A DNA stretch of 16,443 nt from Phoronis pallida (lineage: Eukaryota > Phoronida > Phoronidae), in contig JAOXYC010218683.1 of NCBI GenBank assembly GCA_028565715.1, forward strand, positions 1-16,443, read 5' to 3'. The translations under genes were made by a program, and so were the position numbers. The notes beneath the pieces are model-generated. The model did no database searches and had not been told where the DNA came from. It saw nothing but the letters and a program-made list of their open reading frames with translations. Position 1 is the stretch's first letter. Every line of letters starts with the position of its first letter. Shown here one piece after another: positions 1 to 16,443 of the stretch.

Positions 1-416
1 GGCGAAGTTAAGTGATAAAATGATTCTTAAATTCATGGGAAGTACTACCACCTTTAATTGGATTCGATTTTGAAAAATCATAGAACTCGCCAAAGGCTCG
101 TTCTATGATATTTTTCAATATCTCATCCAATAAAAGGTGGTAGTACTCCCCATTCATTGTAAGAATCACTTTATCTTACAGGCAAATATTAAATACAAAC
201 TTTAGATATAACCTGCAGTGGATATCCTGAAGCAGACTAAATAAATTATCGAGTTTATGATTCATTGACTGCAGAAGAGATTTTTTTTAAGAAAAAACAA
301 AGAAACATCAAGGTTTCATATTTTGTAGGTGGCTTTCTAAATTTCTGGAAGTGCTATATAAAGGGCCATTATTTTGTTTAAAATATTAGACTGTAGTATA
401 TTATTAGGAAACTTAC
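1..416. other. Intron after M9 exon B, holding a long palindrome
   Basis: No coding block with MAM exon C motifs is found on the minus strand here. The left half is a long imperfect palindrome (separate entry). The rest is plain AT-rich intron. Confidence 0.7.
8..177. repeat. Long imperfect palindrome (foldback element)
   Basis: The arm at about 8-90 is matched by the reverse complement of about 94-177. Aligned pieces include tgattctta, gtactaccacctt, attgga, ttgaaaaat and catagaac, with scattered mismatches. The loop is only a few bases. This is the form of a foldback MITE. The window edge prevents a check for target duplication on the left. Confidence 0.75.

Positions 417-16443
<16,027 letters not shown>

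Noticed and set aside
1-416. Missing exon C of M9
   Set aside because: No minus-strand frame here shows FE followed by DI(A/S)(I/L)DD between splice sites. The region is mostly a palindrome.

Overview
The window looks like metazoan nuclear DNA. It is AT-rich, with short coding blocks of 82 to 357 bases separated by GT-AG introns of about 210 to 990 bases that carry non-autonomous repeats. The repeat types (foldback elements, a hAT-like MITE, a possible hammerhead ribozyme) fit a marine invertebrate such as a mollusc or another spiralian. The species itself cannot be read from the sequence, and nothing bacterial is present.

I support one gene, transcribed on the minus strand and running off both ends of the window. 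I could place 28 exons, 16443 down to 417. Joined at consensus splice sites they give 1,654 uninterrupted codons, with every junction phase matching. The product is an array of MAM domains (meprin / A5-neuropilin / receptor phosphatase mu), numbered here in transcription order. M0 shows only its C-terminal part at the right edge. M1 to M8 are complete. M9 lacks only its last exon, which should lie left of base 1. Thr/Pro-rich mucin-like linkers separate some domains. No signal peptide, membrane segment, LDL-receptor A module, promoter or polyadenylation site is visible, so this is the interior of a large extracellular or membrane-attached protein.

The domains are not equivalent. They repeat with a period of three: type a (M1, M4, M7), type b (M2, M5, M8) and type c (M0, M3, M6, M9). 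Each triad is Thr/Pro linker, a, short linker, b, a Pro-Gly junction, then c. The array appears to have grown by duplication of a three-domain block.

The usual exon plan is A (phase 1-1 or 1 in), B (1-0) and C (0-1). M0, M2, M3 and M5 break it: the phase-0 B/C intron is absent, and in M3 and M5 a phase-1 intron lies elsewhere in B.

The longer introns hold most other structure. From left to right these are a long palindrome (8-177), a hAT-like MITE with an 8-base target duplication (1170-1658), a foldback element with arms of about 150 bases (2703-3353), a second long palindrome (3834-4005), a hammerhead-like motif inside a repeat (about 7422-7487), a 21-base perfect hairpin (11999-12056), and a dispersed repeat family with copies in four introns, one beside a degenerate tRNA-like segment. 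I found no insertion inside a coding exon.
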